A stretch of 64,000 bases of DNA, taken from the NCBI GenBank assembly GCA_023974075.1, contig CM043801.1:22065236-22129235 (forward strand), read 5' to 3'. Source of the DNA: Chaenocephalus aceratus. Taxonomy: Eukaryota; Chordata; Actinopteri; Perciformes; Channichthyidae. Both the position numbers and the translations under genes were made by a program. Positions 28,393 through 49,739 of the stretch are shown piece by piece. The notes beneath the pieces were generated by a model. The model saw nothing but the letters and a program-made list of their open reading frames with translations, searched no databases and was not told where the DNA came from. The number at the start of each line of letters is the position of its first letter. The stretch's first letter is position 1.

Positions 28393-31217
28393 TCAGCGTT
28401 CAGGAGGTCCGGCTCTTTGGTCAAAGTACTGTTTTGTTTTCTGATGGCTTTTGTCAAATGTGTTTGATGGGAAGACAGTAATGGGTCCCAACTGGATAGT
28501 TCGCTCTGTAAAACAAAATTACAAAAATGTGAATAGGTCTCTTTCGGCTGCACAAAAAGCAACATTAATAATAATAAAATTAAAATAATAACACATAATT
28601 AAAAACGGGTATAAATTTAATCTCTTTTTTTTAACACATTACCATTGTAAAACAACATATCATTTAGTGTGCATTAATCTTTTTGGTGTGTTCGGAATGT
28701 TTCGGTTTTCAAATTGCTCAAATGGTTAAATGTGTCAATGAGGTTAGTGAAATTGCACTGCACATAGATTGATCTTAAATAAAAAGGTAAATAAAAGTAA
28801 GAAGTCATCACCATTTGTTGTACTCGCCTGCTTTGTACTCTGCTCCTCTTTTCATCACTCTAGCAGAGGATTGCTGTTTGTTGTGTTGACTTCCTGGACG
28901 AACACGGACAAAATGTGCTTCGGGTTCCTCTGAATTCTTCTGGACTAAACGACTCTGCCAAGTCTCGGTGGGCCATGTTTTGGAGCTGACGATAGTCTTA
29001 GGGGGTTCTGTTGCCAGAGGCTCCTCCACCCCATGGGTGACATCACAGCTTTTACACACCTGGTCGTTCCCATCACCTGACCTCCATCTGGATAGGGAGG
29101 ACATTTTTGAAATTAGGAGGACTCAATTCTGTGAAGTTAGATCGCCAAGTTTGATACAGTGGAGACAAATCAGATGATTGGAATTGAAATGCTACAACTA
29201 ATTTCCTTTTTTCTGATATTACAAGGACACTGCACAGGAAAAACTGAACATGCATAATTAGTATAATACCTGTTCTCAACTACAGAGCAGACCCTGTTTT
29301 GAGAGTTGTCGGCTAGCACAGCTGGAACAGCCTTCACGTAGCAGGTTATATAGACCTATGGGAGAGAGAGAGAAGTTCAGTGAAATATGTTTAAGCTCCT
29401 CTTTAGGGTTTATGTGTATTGAACAAAAATAGCAAACTTATCAAGTCTTACAGTTTTAACGTGTTCAAAGTGCATGTCACAGACAGAAAAAATAACCAAC
29501 CTGATTGCTGGGTGCCTGGTAGAACCTGAAGGCCTCAACCTGAAACCTAAGCTGATTCTCTTCAACTCTTCGTAAGAAGTGTGACTTTGAGTTTGTCAGG
29601 TAAGCATCAGTTAGACATCTGTTAGAGCAGGAAAAGAAGACGGTGATTGGGAAAGCTGATAATTGCAACAATAAAAAAATAGAACGATTATCTTACTATA
29701 ACAATCTTTGGCATTACCCATAATGCTCGATAAAGTCATATCTTAATGTATCCTCTGCATCGGGAGTTGCTGTGGCAACACAATGGTCCACATAGACTCG
29801 CAGGGGCATGTGGTTACCCATGAAGGCAGAAACGTGAAAATTAATGGTGTCACCCAAGAAGTACGAATAAGATCCCCTCTCAAACTGCCAATCACCTGCA
29901 AGGACGAAAAAGAGAAATCCAAATGTAAACAAGTCATTTTGAAATGTGGTTGTACAACAGGCATATTCAAAGAGAAGTATTAAATCGTGAAAAATGTAGC
30001 ATACGACTAAGATGCACAAGAATAATAAAAGACGCAAGATCATGTTATGCCATTAGTACCAGTCATCAGTAGAAGATTGAAGTCTATCTGATCTTCTGCT
30101 GAGATTGTGGAGACAGAAGGAACCCAGGTGGGATGCACGGAGATGGCATCCAGAGAATACCTCCTGAAAATATACGGTGTGTTCGAGAAATATTTCAAAT
30201 AGTAGTAATAAGCATGTACATGCATGTCACAATATACAGGACTTACTTTTCATAATGACATTCAACTGTAATAGTTGCTCCATCCAGTCTAAGCAAACCA
30301 TCAGGGGAAGGTTCAGGAGAGTAGACCAGAACATTAGAATAGATAATCTTCTCTTTTGTCGACTGAAAGGAAGAATGATAGTCTTTCAGTACAAATAAAC
30401 ACATCAATAGTATATTAACAACATGGATGGATTAGTAAACAGGCCTATGGGCCCCCATTGTGAACATGTCAAGGCTCAAACTGATTGCAGAGACACATAA
30501 GACATGAAGTAACTACAAGGAATTGATGCCAAAGATACGCAGAACAACTACAAAATGGTGCAAAACCACCACTACTGCAACAAGAAAAAACACTACAAAA
30601 AGACAGTCTGAGACACACACAGACAAAATAACAAACAAAACGACCACAGAGACACAAAAACACTTTTTTATCATCTACTGGTTTAGGTTCGAAACGCTTT
30701 TTCTAGAAACATGGGCGGTCATGTTTCTAGAAAAAGCGTTTCGAACCTAAACCAGTAATAAAAATGACTAAGCAAGTTCACTTGATCTTACATACAATAC
30801 AATATTTAATGTAATGCTTACCGAGAGTTTAGTTCCACAATCCCAGAGGGAGGCCTGGATGGTGTATTCCGCCTCTCCTGAGGGGACTGCTCCACATGCA
30901 CTCACTGAACCCGGTCCCAGGCGCAGATGTCTGTAGTCCACCTGCAGGCCCTTTTCAAACATGTCGGCCTGCACCACAACCCGCATCGAGTCCGGGTGGC
31001 AGTGGACCAAGACGGGTCGAGGCCGCACGCTGAGTCCGGCGCTTTGCTGCCGCTGGCCCGCAGCCAACTGAGGCTGGATGTTTCCATGAGTGCTGCTAGG
31101 AAAGTTTAGGTTTGCTCTTTCGCTGGAGCCTCGGTTCTGTAATAACTGGCTCTCTATGAGTGCGGAAAGCGAGATAAGGACGATAATCGACCAAGAAGAG
31201 CTTCTGTGGACGTCCAT
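28393..31217 (-). CDS. zp3: Zona pellucida glycoprotein 3-like egg-coat protein
   Basis: Coding exons on the minus strand: 31217-30822, 30362-30247, 30163-30060, 29895-29718, 29618-29501, 29355-29270 and 29087-28808, all GT/AG and frame-continuous. The first seven alone give 425 aa before a stop at 28808. A signal peptide (MDVHRSSSWSIIVLISLSAL) is followed by a Gln/Pro-poor linker and a ZP module from about residue 68 (VLVHCHPDSMRVVVQADMF) with Cys residues at ZP-N and ZP-C positions (VECHYEK, YVDHCVATATP, RVCSVVEN, DQVCKSCD). A further block at 28505-28393 encodes QLGPITVF, a pattern conserved near the ZP3 C terminus. It follows a good acceptor, but its phase does not join cleanly to exon 7, so an alternative donor or a 1-nt indel is needed. 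ZP3 is an extracellular egg-envelope polymer; the fish subtype is not assigned. Confidence 0.85.
30676..30757. repeat. Perfect 38-bp inverted repeat with 6-nt loop
   Basis: The left arm 30676-30713 and right arm 30720-30757 are exact reverse complements around the spacer GGCGGT. It lies in zp3 intron 1, about 65 bp downstream of the exon 1 donor. Confidence 0.97.
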
Positions 31218-33205
31218 TATTGTCCTCTGACAGGTTTGGAAAGAGAGGCGCCTACCACAGCTGTAAGTAACCAAACTCAAACACACCTGTGAGCGGGCTG
31301 TGACTGATTAAACCCAGATGCACTGCGCATGTCTGCTGGACATTACTTGGAACGTGTCGACATCAAAGTGTTTATCATTTTGAGTCTTTGTTATGAATTA
31401 AAAACATAGATAAAAACTTCACATAAAGGCTACACGTTTTGTTAGCATGGTCATTTGGCTAATCTATTTATAGTATAAACTAATTTCACCACTAGGTGTC
31501 ACTACAGCTGCATTTATAACCTATTGTATCTCCATTGACACTGTTTCGGGTTAGATAATAATACCAGCTGCTCAAACGTTTTCTTAGTTTAAGAGTGTAA
31601 AAAATGTAAGTAAATAAGGACAATTATATTCATATATTTGTTATTCCACAGTCGGAAATATATATAAAGAAGAAGATTCTTTGCCTACATAAAGGCTGCC
31701 CTTCTTCAAATGTTTTGATATACCTACATGTTTACATTTTATAAATGCAGGAAATTATTGTTTTCATGTTTTAACACATGTTTCTGCTTTAGTGGTAGGA
31801 TTTTTGGAATCAAAGTAGCAGTATGATGAATGTTTTTGCCCGAGAAATCTTTTTAAAGTGTTTATTTTTAAAAGAGTATTTAAAGGTCCCATATTATACT
31901 GTTTTTTCTTCAATATATAATAGGTCTCAGATATATACAAAACATGTCTCTGAAGTGTTTGGCTCGAAATACCCAACAGATCATGAATTGTAGCATCCCA
32001 TAAACCCCTCTGTTTCAGCCCTGTTTCAAAAGTGCTGATTCTCTGTCTGTTACTTTAGATGAAAATAAGGAGCCACTCCCCACGCCCCTCTGAGAGATAT
32101 TTGGTTAAAAATAACACTATGGTACTCTAGGCGGAGATTCAGGTGATAAGGTGTGGGGAGTGCATTTTGTAATGCACTCATGTGTCACAAACGTCATAGG
32201 TCTCTTTCAACCCCAGAAGCCAAAAGTCTCAGTGCCAATTTCTTTAGACAAGCAAAGGATTCAAATAAAAAACAAACGCCTTATTTCCCTTTCAGTGAGG
32301 TTTTAATAAATAACCAACCTGTAGCAGCTCTTTCAAAACATCACATCGGAAAACAAAGAGGCCAACAGTGCCCACTGAAAGTGAACATGAAGCAGCTCAC
32401 TAAGTGGAGTCTTTTAAGACATTCACCATTCATTTTGAGTTATTTGTGATTTCGACTATATTTCAAACATCAACTGACAATGCTTTCCGTAGACTTCACT
32501 AGTCTTGACCTTATAGTTAAGCCCAAATCCAAACTCTGCCTTAATTCAAGTATCATTTTTTTTAGTGTTTATAAATAAACCTTAAGTCAGACACTTAACA
32601 CGTTTTGACTGACTTTCACATCCTTCTGAATTACAAAATACGTTTTACTGACAGATAATAGTAAGTTGATTATTAACACTGGAGTTTCCAAACCAAGTGT
32701 AAACAAACACTAACTTGCATTCTCATACAACTAATCCGTAGGGGCTGAAGTGGTTACAGGAAAATACAGTCAGGCGGTTTTCATAGCCCAATAGTAAAAG
32801 AAAATCACATGTTAGGATTGGAGGACCATTTTAAATGACGAATATTGTAAGTTAAAAAAAAAAATCTAAATTTCCTATAAATCATTGAATTAAATAGAAT
32901 AACCAACAAGAAGAAAAAGTCCAATAAAATGTCAATGTATAGAATATTATATATATATATATGATCTAACAGTAATACATTTTCTGAAATTTTTTTAAAA
33001 AATGAGAGTATAATCAGCAGGATTTATGCAGGGAAAAAATTTATTTGATGATTCTTGGAACCAAGTGAATGACAGGACAATACATAGTGGAAAATAAATA
33101 GTCTAATATCATTAATAAATAAATAAATAGTAAAAATTCTTTAAATACACTTTAAAAAAAAGTACTTTAACACACCATATTGATGTAAATAAGTTACATT
33201 ACTTC

Positions 33206-33241
<36 letters not shown>

Positions 33242-33330
33242 TATGTGTACTGTAAACAGTCATAAAGTAGACTGAAGTGTGGTTTTGTTTAGCTTTTTTG
33301 AAACTCCTGATCTATTAGAGCTCATTTTTC
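31218..33330. other. Intergenic between zp3 and il12a, with a transposon-end fragment
   Basis: 31880-32115 begins AAAGGTCCCATATTATACTG, which I recognise as the terminus of a common fish DNA transposon/MITE family. The opposite end is not visible, so it is a fragment. The 98-aa frame at 32153-32449 overlaps its continuation and is not counted as a gene. An AAT trinucleotide tract lies at 33207-33241. Confidence 0.5.
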
Positions 33331-35178
33331 TCATTTAGTCTGTTCACCAGAGTTCATGTAAGAAAGGACTCTGTTGATTGTGATGCTGCGGAGATGGAAG
33401 CCTTTCAGCACTTTGCAGAGGTTCAGCTTTTTATCGAAGCTGCTTGAATTCTCTGAGGCATCCTTAAAGAGACAGAAGAATTAGGAAATAATTAATAACA
33501 ATTAGACAATGACAATTCTTCCAACAATGTTTAGAGTTGGAGTGTTCAATCTCTGATTTCTTGACAATTAGAAACATATAATAAGCACACTTTTCTTGAG
33601 CTCTGCAAAAATACCTTGACCAATTAAATCATGGTATCAAGAGATCTCTTACCTCCTCTGAGACCAGGTCTGATGGCAGATGCTTTGGGAAGAAGTTCTG
33701 TAGAGAGCAAATGATTCATATTTATCAATGTTAACCGTTGTCCTTCATGAAAAATGCATGTTGCTTTAGATCTAAACTTCAGCGTATGAATTCAACTAAG
33801 CAATCATGCGTAACCAGAAAATGTCCTATTCACAGTTCATAAAATGTTTTAATACTAACATTTCTAATTGTGATTGGGCCTAACATACAAGAATACAGTG
33901 TGTTTATGGAGAGAGTAGTGGCAAATGATTTACCTGCATGAGCTCTCTGAGACCAGACAGAGTTGGGTCGATTAATTTGTCAGGGTCCGACTGAGCAGCT
34001 AGAAATGTGAAGTAGTGATGCAGATCCTTCCCTATGTTTTCCAGACATAAGTCCTGGATGGAGAAACAGTTCATAAGTTCACATTCTGTACACACACTTA
34101 TTGTTCCCTTGTACAATTGAATGCGGTCCATTGGAACAGCCCTGTTTTATCTATCTTTAAAAAGCTCACAATCTTACATTTTTGTTGTTGCTGTCAGAAA
34201 GCTTTCAGTTAAATGTAGTGTATAATGTAATCATTGTTTTGAATGTGTTTTCTTATTATTTTTTTCCGTTTTAAATACAGATGACTATAAACACCTCTCA
34301 ATATATATTATAGACATGATCAAAATAGTATAAACAATTGTATCAAATCTCATTAGATTGGACAGCTGTTACTCATAAAGTGAAGTGAATAAAAGAACTC
34401 AGCAATGTGTCAAAGGATGTTTCTTCTTGCTTTGGTTGTTAAATTATACATTTGTAAATCAGATGAAATGATAATAGGCTAATTAATAGGCTCTTTCAAA
34501 AATATGATGTTGTTTTGTCTTCTAAGTTAAATAATTAAACAGTTACAACATTTATTTATTATTTATATATTTATATTTAATAAATTATATTTGTCACAAA
34601 GACAGAGCAAAACCCACCTGATCAAATTCCGTCTTATTGATTCCTGAGCATTTTGATCCCTGCAGGAGAAACACAGTTTAGTTTGAAGTAAAACAGAGGC
34701 ACAACAGAACTCCCAACAGTTAAATGTAAACATACTAATAATGTACCTTTGGTGCGCATACTGATGGCGTGTCTGTCTCGTTGTTCAGCTTCACCATCTC
34801 CTGACTGCAGTTGATTCCACTGAACAGCTCATCCTAGCAAACAGAAATATCATGTTTAAATTAAAGACACTTTAAAGATCACAGTGTATTTTAGTTAGTG
34901 TTTCAAACATACCTTAGTGAGTGCATCAGTGATGTTGTGTAGAAGAATCTGAGCAGAGAAAACCAAGGAGTCTGTCACCATTCCTTTAACCATCAGAGGC
35001 ACAGACTGGCTGACCTGAGGACAGGTGAGCACGAGCAGCAGCAGTGCAGGAGTGAAGTCTGACCAACAAAAAGGACAGAATATATAGTTCCTTTGTAAAG
35101 CACGAGTTAAACAACTTGCAAAAAGAAAATACTGTTCAGCCAGGTTACATTATACTCACAGAGCTGGAAGAGAGGCAT
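33331..35178 (-). CDS. il12a: Interleukin-12 subunit alpha (p35)
   Basis: Seven coding exons on the minus strand: 35178-35160, 35058-34913, 34833-34747, 34659-34618, 34053-33934, 33697-33653 and 33462-33331. They join without error into 196 aa (591 nt with stop). A signal peptide (MPLFQLYFTPALLLLVLTCP) precedes a four-helix-bundle cytokine. Helix-like segments include LCLENIGKDLHHYFTFL and, at the C terminus, GFHLRSITINRVLSYM, which matches the p35 family end pattern. At least four N-glycosylation sequons occur (NIT, NCS, NET, NKT). p35 pairs by disulfide with p40 to form IL-12, which drives Th1 and NK responses. Position immediately 3' of schip1 in the same orientation reproduces the mammalian SCHIP1-IL12A arrangement. 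A TATA box lies just upstream. Confidence 0.92.
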
Positions 35179-35232
35179 CTTGGATATGATTCTGATGATG
35201 TGCTGTAACTGACTGAACTCAGATATCCTTAA

Positions 35233-35244
35233 GTGTTTTATACC
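35233..35244 (-). promoter_or_regulatory. TATA box of il12a
   Basis: On the minus strand GGGTATAAAACAC lies about 60 nt before the il12a ATG. It is a near-consensus TATA box giving a short 5' UTR. Confidence 0.7.
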
Positions 35245-35865
35245 CACTGATGCAGGGATTTCCCTCAACATCTATATGCAATTTACACCTAGCTGTAAGT
35301 TGAAAGTGTAAAGTTAAGGTTGTGTAATGTTCCCCTACTTTACCAAATGGCTTTGTGAAACTGGAATTAACAGACACACTCTGATGAGTAATTGAGGTTC
35401 ACACTAGTGGCTGTTCATTTGTCATATGTTATTATAATCTCTAATCCTGCACATTCATCCAATGTCCAGTGTATCAATAATACCAAACAATCACAATTAA
35501 TTGTAATGGTAGATGGATACAAAAATACATGACATAAACTACTCGTTCAATCTGATATGAGAAAAAAAAGCCTGTTTATTAGATTTGCAGAAATATTGAA
35601 TTAATTACATCTGGAAAACAATTTTGTGTTTGTTTTTAATGAACTCAAACTAGTTAAAATGTCATGTTTTCAGATGTTGGCTTCTAGAAAATAGATATAA
35701 TAAATTATTTATTGTAAAAATGTTACAGGTTTATCAGAAATACAAAAACAATACATACAACTCAAGTGTGTTGAAATGCTAAAAAGAATTTGCATTATAA
35801 AAAGTGTTGTTGTTTTCTGCTGACTCAGTTACTTTTTAATTTGACTACTACTACTAATACTACTA

Positions 35866-35866
35866 C

Positions 35867-35930
<64 letters not shown>
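35866..35930. repeat. AAT trinucleotide microsatellite
   Basis: About 21 uninterrupted AAT/ATA units, upstream of il12a. Confidence 0.95.
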
Positions 35931-36775
35931 TCAGTTAATTTGGATTACCTCATAATGCATGTCATTTTATTTTTGTCTGTCCGAGTTGTTCCTCTTTTTT
36001 GCTTGTGGTAATTCTTCACAAAACTCGGTTACATAAGTGTGAATGTGTGAATGAGCAGAAAACTCCGCTGCAGCCGCCCGTGATACTCTGAGGCTGAAGA
36101 TGTCAAAGAGAGCGGACTCATTTTCCCAAGCATACCTCAATGAAACAATTGACGTTTTTGTAATGATTTACAGATCATCTCATAAACCCCTGAACATGCA
36201 AGACCATGAAATGCAAATGAACTCTCATGAAAACTAGCCAAATATAAAAAAAGTTCACACACTGGAAACATTTATTACTGGAGTTTAGTTTTTTTACAAT
36301 CAAGTACATTAATCGATGAAGCATATCATAGAAAAAGAAAATGTGACTTTGTGGTAAATAACATTCCTAAAAAGCTGAGAGTGAAAACACTTAAACAAAG
36401 CCAGACAACAAGGCATGTTTTTCATCCTTTTTAATAAAGCATCTTTTAACATTTACATACAGTATGTCTATAAACCCTTTGAACAGATAAAATAGATATA
36501 TGTTTTGGTTGTGATTAATTTGTTTTACATGTTTATAATTATCCTTTATTATCCCTTTTTTCAAGCCATATATTGTCATTTTGTCTATTATACCGAGTAC
36601 ATAAAGGCATTCACTTATTTGTTTTTAATTATTATTCTTATTATCTCTGTGTGCTTTCACCTGCATTATCCCGTGTTACCTTGTATTGCTGTTGCTGCTA
36701 TGACCCCTGAAATTCCCTACAGATATCAATATAGGTTTATCTTGTCTTTTTATTTGACTAGCATAAATGGTTTCA

Positions 36776-36838
36776 GGCTGGATTCGATCCTGGGTCCCCC
36801 AATACATGGACCGCCAGCTCTACCAAGTGAGCTATACA
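36776..36838 (-). repeat. tRNA-derived fragment (SINE head or tRNA pseudogene)
   Basis: On the minus strand, TAGCTCACTTGGTAGAGC resembles a pol III A box in a tRNA D-arm, and about 35 nt later GGATCGAATCC resembles a B box/T-arm. The acceptor stem does not pair convincingly, so it is not a functional tRNA. It may be the head of a SINE. Confidence 0.5.
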
Positions 36839-37315
36839 ACAAACAAAAGACAAATTCAGCAAGGTGTGGCCCCTAAAAGTTGATACGTTTCCAGTCATGG
36901 GAGAAACAGGGATGTGCAGGCGATCTCTCCCACCCAGCATTAACATACACGAGTGTACTGTGCAAAATCATTAAGAGGTAAATCGGGGTTAGGGGATGCA
37001 ATTACATTGAAAGGATTCAACTTATTCTATAAAATATGGCATGATTAATCGTGCTGAGTGGTGGTGAAAAGCCTGCACAATGCAACTGTGTCCATACTGA
37101 AACCAGCCATCACTCAGCCTCTTTTGAGATGCCCTGTTCTTCAACAACATCTTGTGCTGCAATAGATTATGCGGTGTCTGTGTGTTAATATTACAGTACA
37201 GGTATAGTTAATTCTCCAGAAACAGCACAGATGGAGTTTTTATTAGTAACACTGGGGACAGTCTATGGAGCAGGAGGTAAGATGGCGTGTAGACGGACAC
37301 GTGTAGACGAGGTGT

Positions 37316-46251
<8,936 letters not shown>

Positions 46252-47298
46252 CCTTCAGCGCACCGTACTGAAACAGCCGCCCTGTCCTTCTCTACACTGC
46301 AGTGAAGCTAGACTCAGGAGACCCTCTCATATACTGCAGCTCTGTGCAGGAGAACGAGGGAGGGAGGGAGGGGGAGGCAGCCGAGAGAGGAGAGGGGAGA
46401 TGTGGGAGCAGGAGATGAAAGGGTGGGAAGAGACGAAAGCGGAAGAGGAGAGAGATGGAAGAGGGAGGGGGGGTGGAGCTGCTCAGTATTTCTCTCCTGA
46501 TCTGTTATCTGCTACTCCATCTTCCTCACTTGCTTGCTTTTTCCTCATAATTCTACTTATGATCAAGAAAAGGAACAGATTACAGCGGCTACAAATCTGT
46601 GCCCCGATTAGAGGAGACAGACCATTTAGATTTAAGGATAAATGGTTGGTTGCAAGGTTGTATGTTGGGCTTAGCCTAATAAATGAGACAACAACACTGG
46701 ACAAAACCATTAAAATGGCTTATCAATAATTGCTCCTCTAATAAATGTCAGCCCTTTTGAGAAGCACTGACGCTCGTTAACCAAAAGCAGAACAGGGAAT
46801 TTCTAATTGCACGTTATCTGTTTGTTTTGTCTCCTAATCATGTCTCCTACAGCCCTATTCCACATCACTGAGTCAACTGTGATGGGCTGTAAGAGAGACA
46901 AGGGAGCACCAGGGTACACACAAACTGTTATTTCTCTCAGTGTTGTGTAACAATGCAGAGCTCAACATCTAAGGACATTGTTTATCAGGTTCAGAGGCTG
47001 TCACCTTTTCTATTTCACTCATATTTATCAGGATTTACATTACAATCTAAGGATTAAGGATTTACATTATTATAATCATACAATGTATCTACATGTGTAT
47101 ATGCATGAGATAAGCATACTCTTAATTTGAAAATGTGTGTTTTTGTAGTGCACATTTTATTTTATGTTATCAGCTTTTAAGTTTGTATGTGTTTTTTATT
47201 ATACAGCTGCAGTGGAATTTGTCAGAACAAATTAACCTAGATGGAATAATTGAGTGCATGTGTGGCTCAGACAGAAAGAGAGAAAGACAATCACTCAC

Positions 47299-47511
47299 AG
47301 AGATGCTGGGCAGTCTGGTTCGCCCTCCACTGTAACAATCCTCCGTCTGTGGTGCAAAGATATCCTGGAGCTCCTCGGCCCAACTGCGGCTGTTTACCAT
47401 GCTGCCTCTTAGTGTGTCACAGTTGCCATCTTCTCCACATTCCTCCCACCAAAGGCCTGTTGTGGCCTTTCTCCTGACTACCTCTTCCTCCTCTTCCTCA
47501 TCCATGTCCAC
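47299..47511 (-). CDS. Candidate upstream (alternative first) exon of schip1
   Basis: A minus-strand frame starts with an acidic run (MDMDEEEEEEVVRRK), contains SWAEELQDIFAPQTEDCYSG, and ends LPSIS at a strong GTGAGT donor (47298). Ending in phase 0, it would splice in frame to the schip1 exon at 42521 exactly as the 46.2-kb exon does. Mammalian SCHIP1 has long isoforms with acidic N-terminal exons, so an alternative start is plausible, but I do not recognise this sequence as SCHIP1. The frame continues upstream of 47511 for about 30 more codons to a stop. Transcript data would decide. Confidence 0.45.
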
Positions 47512-47700
47512 ATCATTAGGCTTGTTTGAGACGAGCTGCGGCTCACCTCGAAAGTAGACGAGAATAGCCGATCGCAGCCGGTGGAGGTCTCAAAAAGCTC
47601 GCCTGAAGTCGGACAGCTTGGAGTCGGCTTCTTCATCTTCTTCTTCATTCTCGGTTTTTTGGGGGATTGCAAACAACTTTAAGGTGCATACTGCCGCCTC

Positions 47701-48090
47701 CAGAGTCGGCCTGACTCGGTTTGCATTTATAAAGAATGTGTTTAATCGTTAATGTTAGATATGTAATAAGTAAATAAATTTGTTCCTGCTCAAGATTAGA
47801 TTCAACTTTATTGTTATTGCACAGATTACAGGTACTGAGACAACGAAATGCAGTTTAGCTTCTAACCAGGTGCAACAAGCAGTGAAGTGAAAAGTAATGT
47901 ACACAATCTACAGAATAAAATATAGAATGAATTCAATGATGAATAAACAGTGAGGGGTATGAATACACTAGATATACACAGTAGCCTATGAGCAGTATGA
48001 ACAGTATGAACAGTGTGTATGAATACACTAGATATACACAGCAGCCTGTGAGCAGTATAAACAGTATGAACAGTGTGTATGAATATGCTA
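47701..48090 (-). repeat. Dispersed repeat, copy A
   Basis: This segment matches the reverse complement of 63078-63417 almost throughout. Shared parts include GACTCGGTTTGCAT and AAAGAATG near 47715, TTGTTATTGCACAGATTACAG near 47811, and the CACTAGATAT block near 47967. The tail AGATTAGATTCAACTTTATT on this strand looks like a LINE/SINE 3' end read on the minus strand. Copy A also holds a ~57-bp tandem duplication (about 47960-48085) not seen twice in copy B. Confidence 0.8.
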
Positions 48091-48359
48091 ATAAAGTATG
48101 AAAACGGTAAGCAGTGCAAGTATAGTATAAAATATATAGATATTAATTTCATGAATTAAATATCTGAAATATCTGAAATGTGAATGGAAGTGGCGACATA
48201 AAACTGACACAAAACAACAAACTTTTGCCGAGCCAATTGGAGAGTTTCATCAGCAGCCAAAAACCACCAATGAGCGCTCAGCTCGAGATACCAGCGAGTC
48301 GTTTCCCATCAAGCATTTAGCTTCCGCAGCCCATGGAGAGGAACTGCACAGTATGGAAC

Positions 48360-48482
48360 GCCCTTTGCGCCACAATTTGCGCGTTTATTCGCGCAGATTA
48401 ACGGGGAGGTCCGTTTATTCGCGCGAAACTACGCGCGAATAAGCGAGGAGGTCGGTTTTATAAACGGGGAGGTCCGTTTAAG
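48360..48482. repeat. GC-rich inverted/tandem motif cluster
   Basis: GGGGAGGTCCGTTTA occurs twice (near 48401 and 48467), with a variant between. TTCGCGCGAA and CGCGCGAATAAGCG form local palindromes. It is an isolated CpG-dense island in AT-rich sequence, possibly a degenerate transposon end. No gene start is attached. Confidence 0.5.
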
Positions 48483-49269
48483 TTCAAAGTCTCAACCAAT
48501 CAGTGAAGAGCAAAACCAGACCAAAGCAATCTGTAGATGAAAAGTTCCTGACATTGTGAGGCTGTAAATTGTACGTTATTCCGGATTCAGGGGACTATGT
48601 ATTAATTTGGCTTTCAATATAATAAATATATCAATCAATATAACCTGCCTTCATTTTCTTTTAAAATAAAATCGCCTTACCTTATCTTACTGAAGTGAAG
48701 GGTATTTATGTCTCCTTAAATCACCTTTTAAATGTACTTCTTATAACATGGCATGGTGTAACCGGGTGTAACATATCAAAATGTTCAGTCTCTGGTCTTG
48801 CTAGAAATGCAATGTCACTCACCTTAGAGCACTGTCTTATGAGATACTTAGCTTAGAAATCAGATTTTTGGAAAACTTAAAAACTTGTGAAAACAGATGT
48901 ACTCATGTCATCCATTGTTTTTGGTGTTTCAGATTGGGTTTACCAACGTTTTTGGTTCACAAAAGTAGTGAAATATATGAATTACACTATAGGCCTATAT
49001 ACATGTGTTGTTCATGTCTAAAATGAAAATGTGTAAATTAGAATTTGCAGTAAAATAGTTCTATCACTCTACTTTCACCACAGAAAAGTTACACCAGGAC
49101 TGATTCATGACTTCATATTCCATACTGAGGTTCATGTGATGTGTACAAATACAAATTGAGCATTACAACTTTTTTTTCCAACCAACTATTTATGTTAACA
49201 TAAGAAACTATAAAATCTCAATATTTACAATACAGGGTGCATACACTTTTTCACCAATGATTTTAAATG

Positions 49270-49435
49270 ACTCTTTCATGTGGCTAGCATGCGCTGCCTC
49301 GCCCATATTCAAAATATTGAATATGTTACAACACAGTTTGCATTTAGCACGTCTTGGGTCAATGTCTTTTGATAACCACAATTGGTACTTATTCTTTAGA
49401 AGCCATACATTGTTGAAACTGCACTTCCCTGGCAT
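49270..49435 (-). pseudogene. BED-type zinc-finger remnant of a transposase
   Basis: A frame beginning MPGKCSFNNVWL contains WLSKDIDPRRAKCKLCCNIF and ends AAHASHMK. The spacing W...CxxC...H resembles the N-terminal BED-like finger of fish transposon proteins (CxxC from CKLC, His in SHMK). The rest of a transposase is not in frame. A Pro-rich minus-strand frame at 49716-50085, preceded by an acceptor-like TTTCACAG, could be a following exon of the same element; this is uncertain. Confidence 0.5.
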
Positions 49436-49739
49436 CTTTATATCAAATAGTAGCTCCTGTAGACTAGAGGGCGTGATTATAAACATCTCTCACCAGCGAA
49501 ATACTGCCACAGTTGCCATTTTACGTTTCATTATACGATACAGTATTTATTATCATTATAGTATTACTATTTCCGCGATTAGATAACATATACATTATAT
49601 TTGATGCAACTTTAGTTACATTTCCAAAACATTGGGAAAAATATTGCATTCCATGACTTTTCCAGGTTTTTAATGACTGTACGAATCCTGACAATATCAG
49701 AAGTTTCTCAACCAACTATTCATTATAAATGTAAAGACA

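Larger units (their letters stand above)
35245..37315. other. Intergenic between il12a and schip1
   Basis: This holds the il12a upstream region and the probable schip1 3' UTR. It includes an AAT trinucleotide array (35866-35930) and a tRNA-like fragment at 36776. No other gene is seen. Confidence 0.5.

Noticed and set aside
36776..36838. Functional tRNA gene
   Set aside because: A- and B-box-like motifs exist, but the acceptor and anticodon stems do not pair well; it is kept only as a tRNA-derived fragment.
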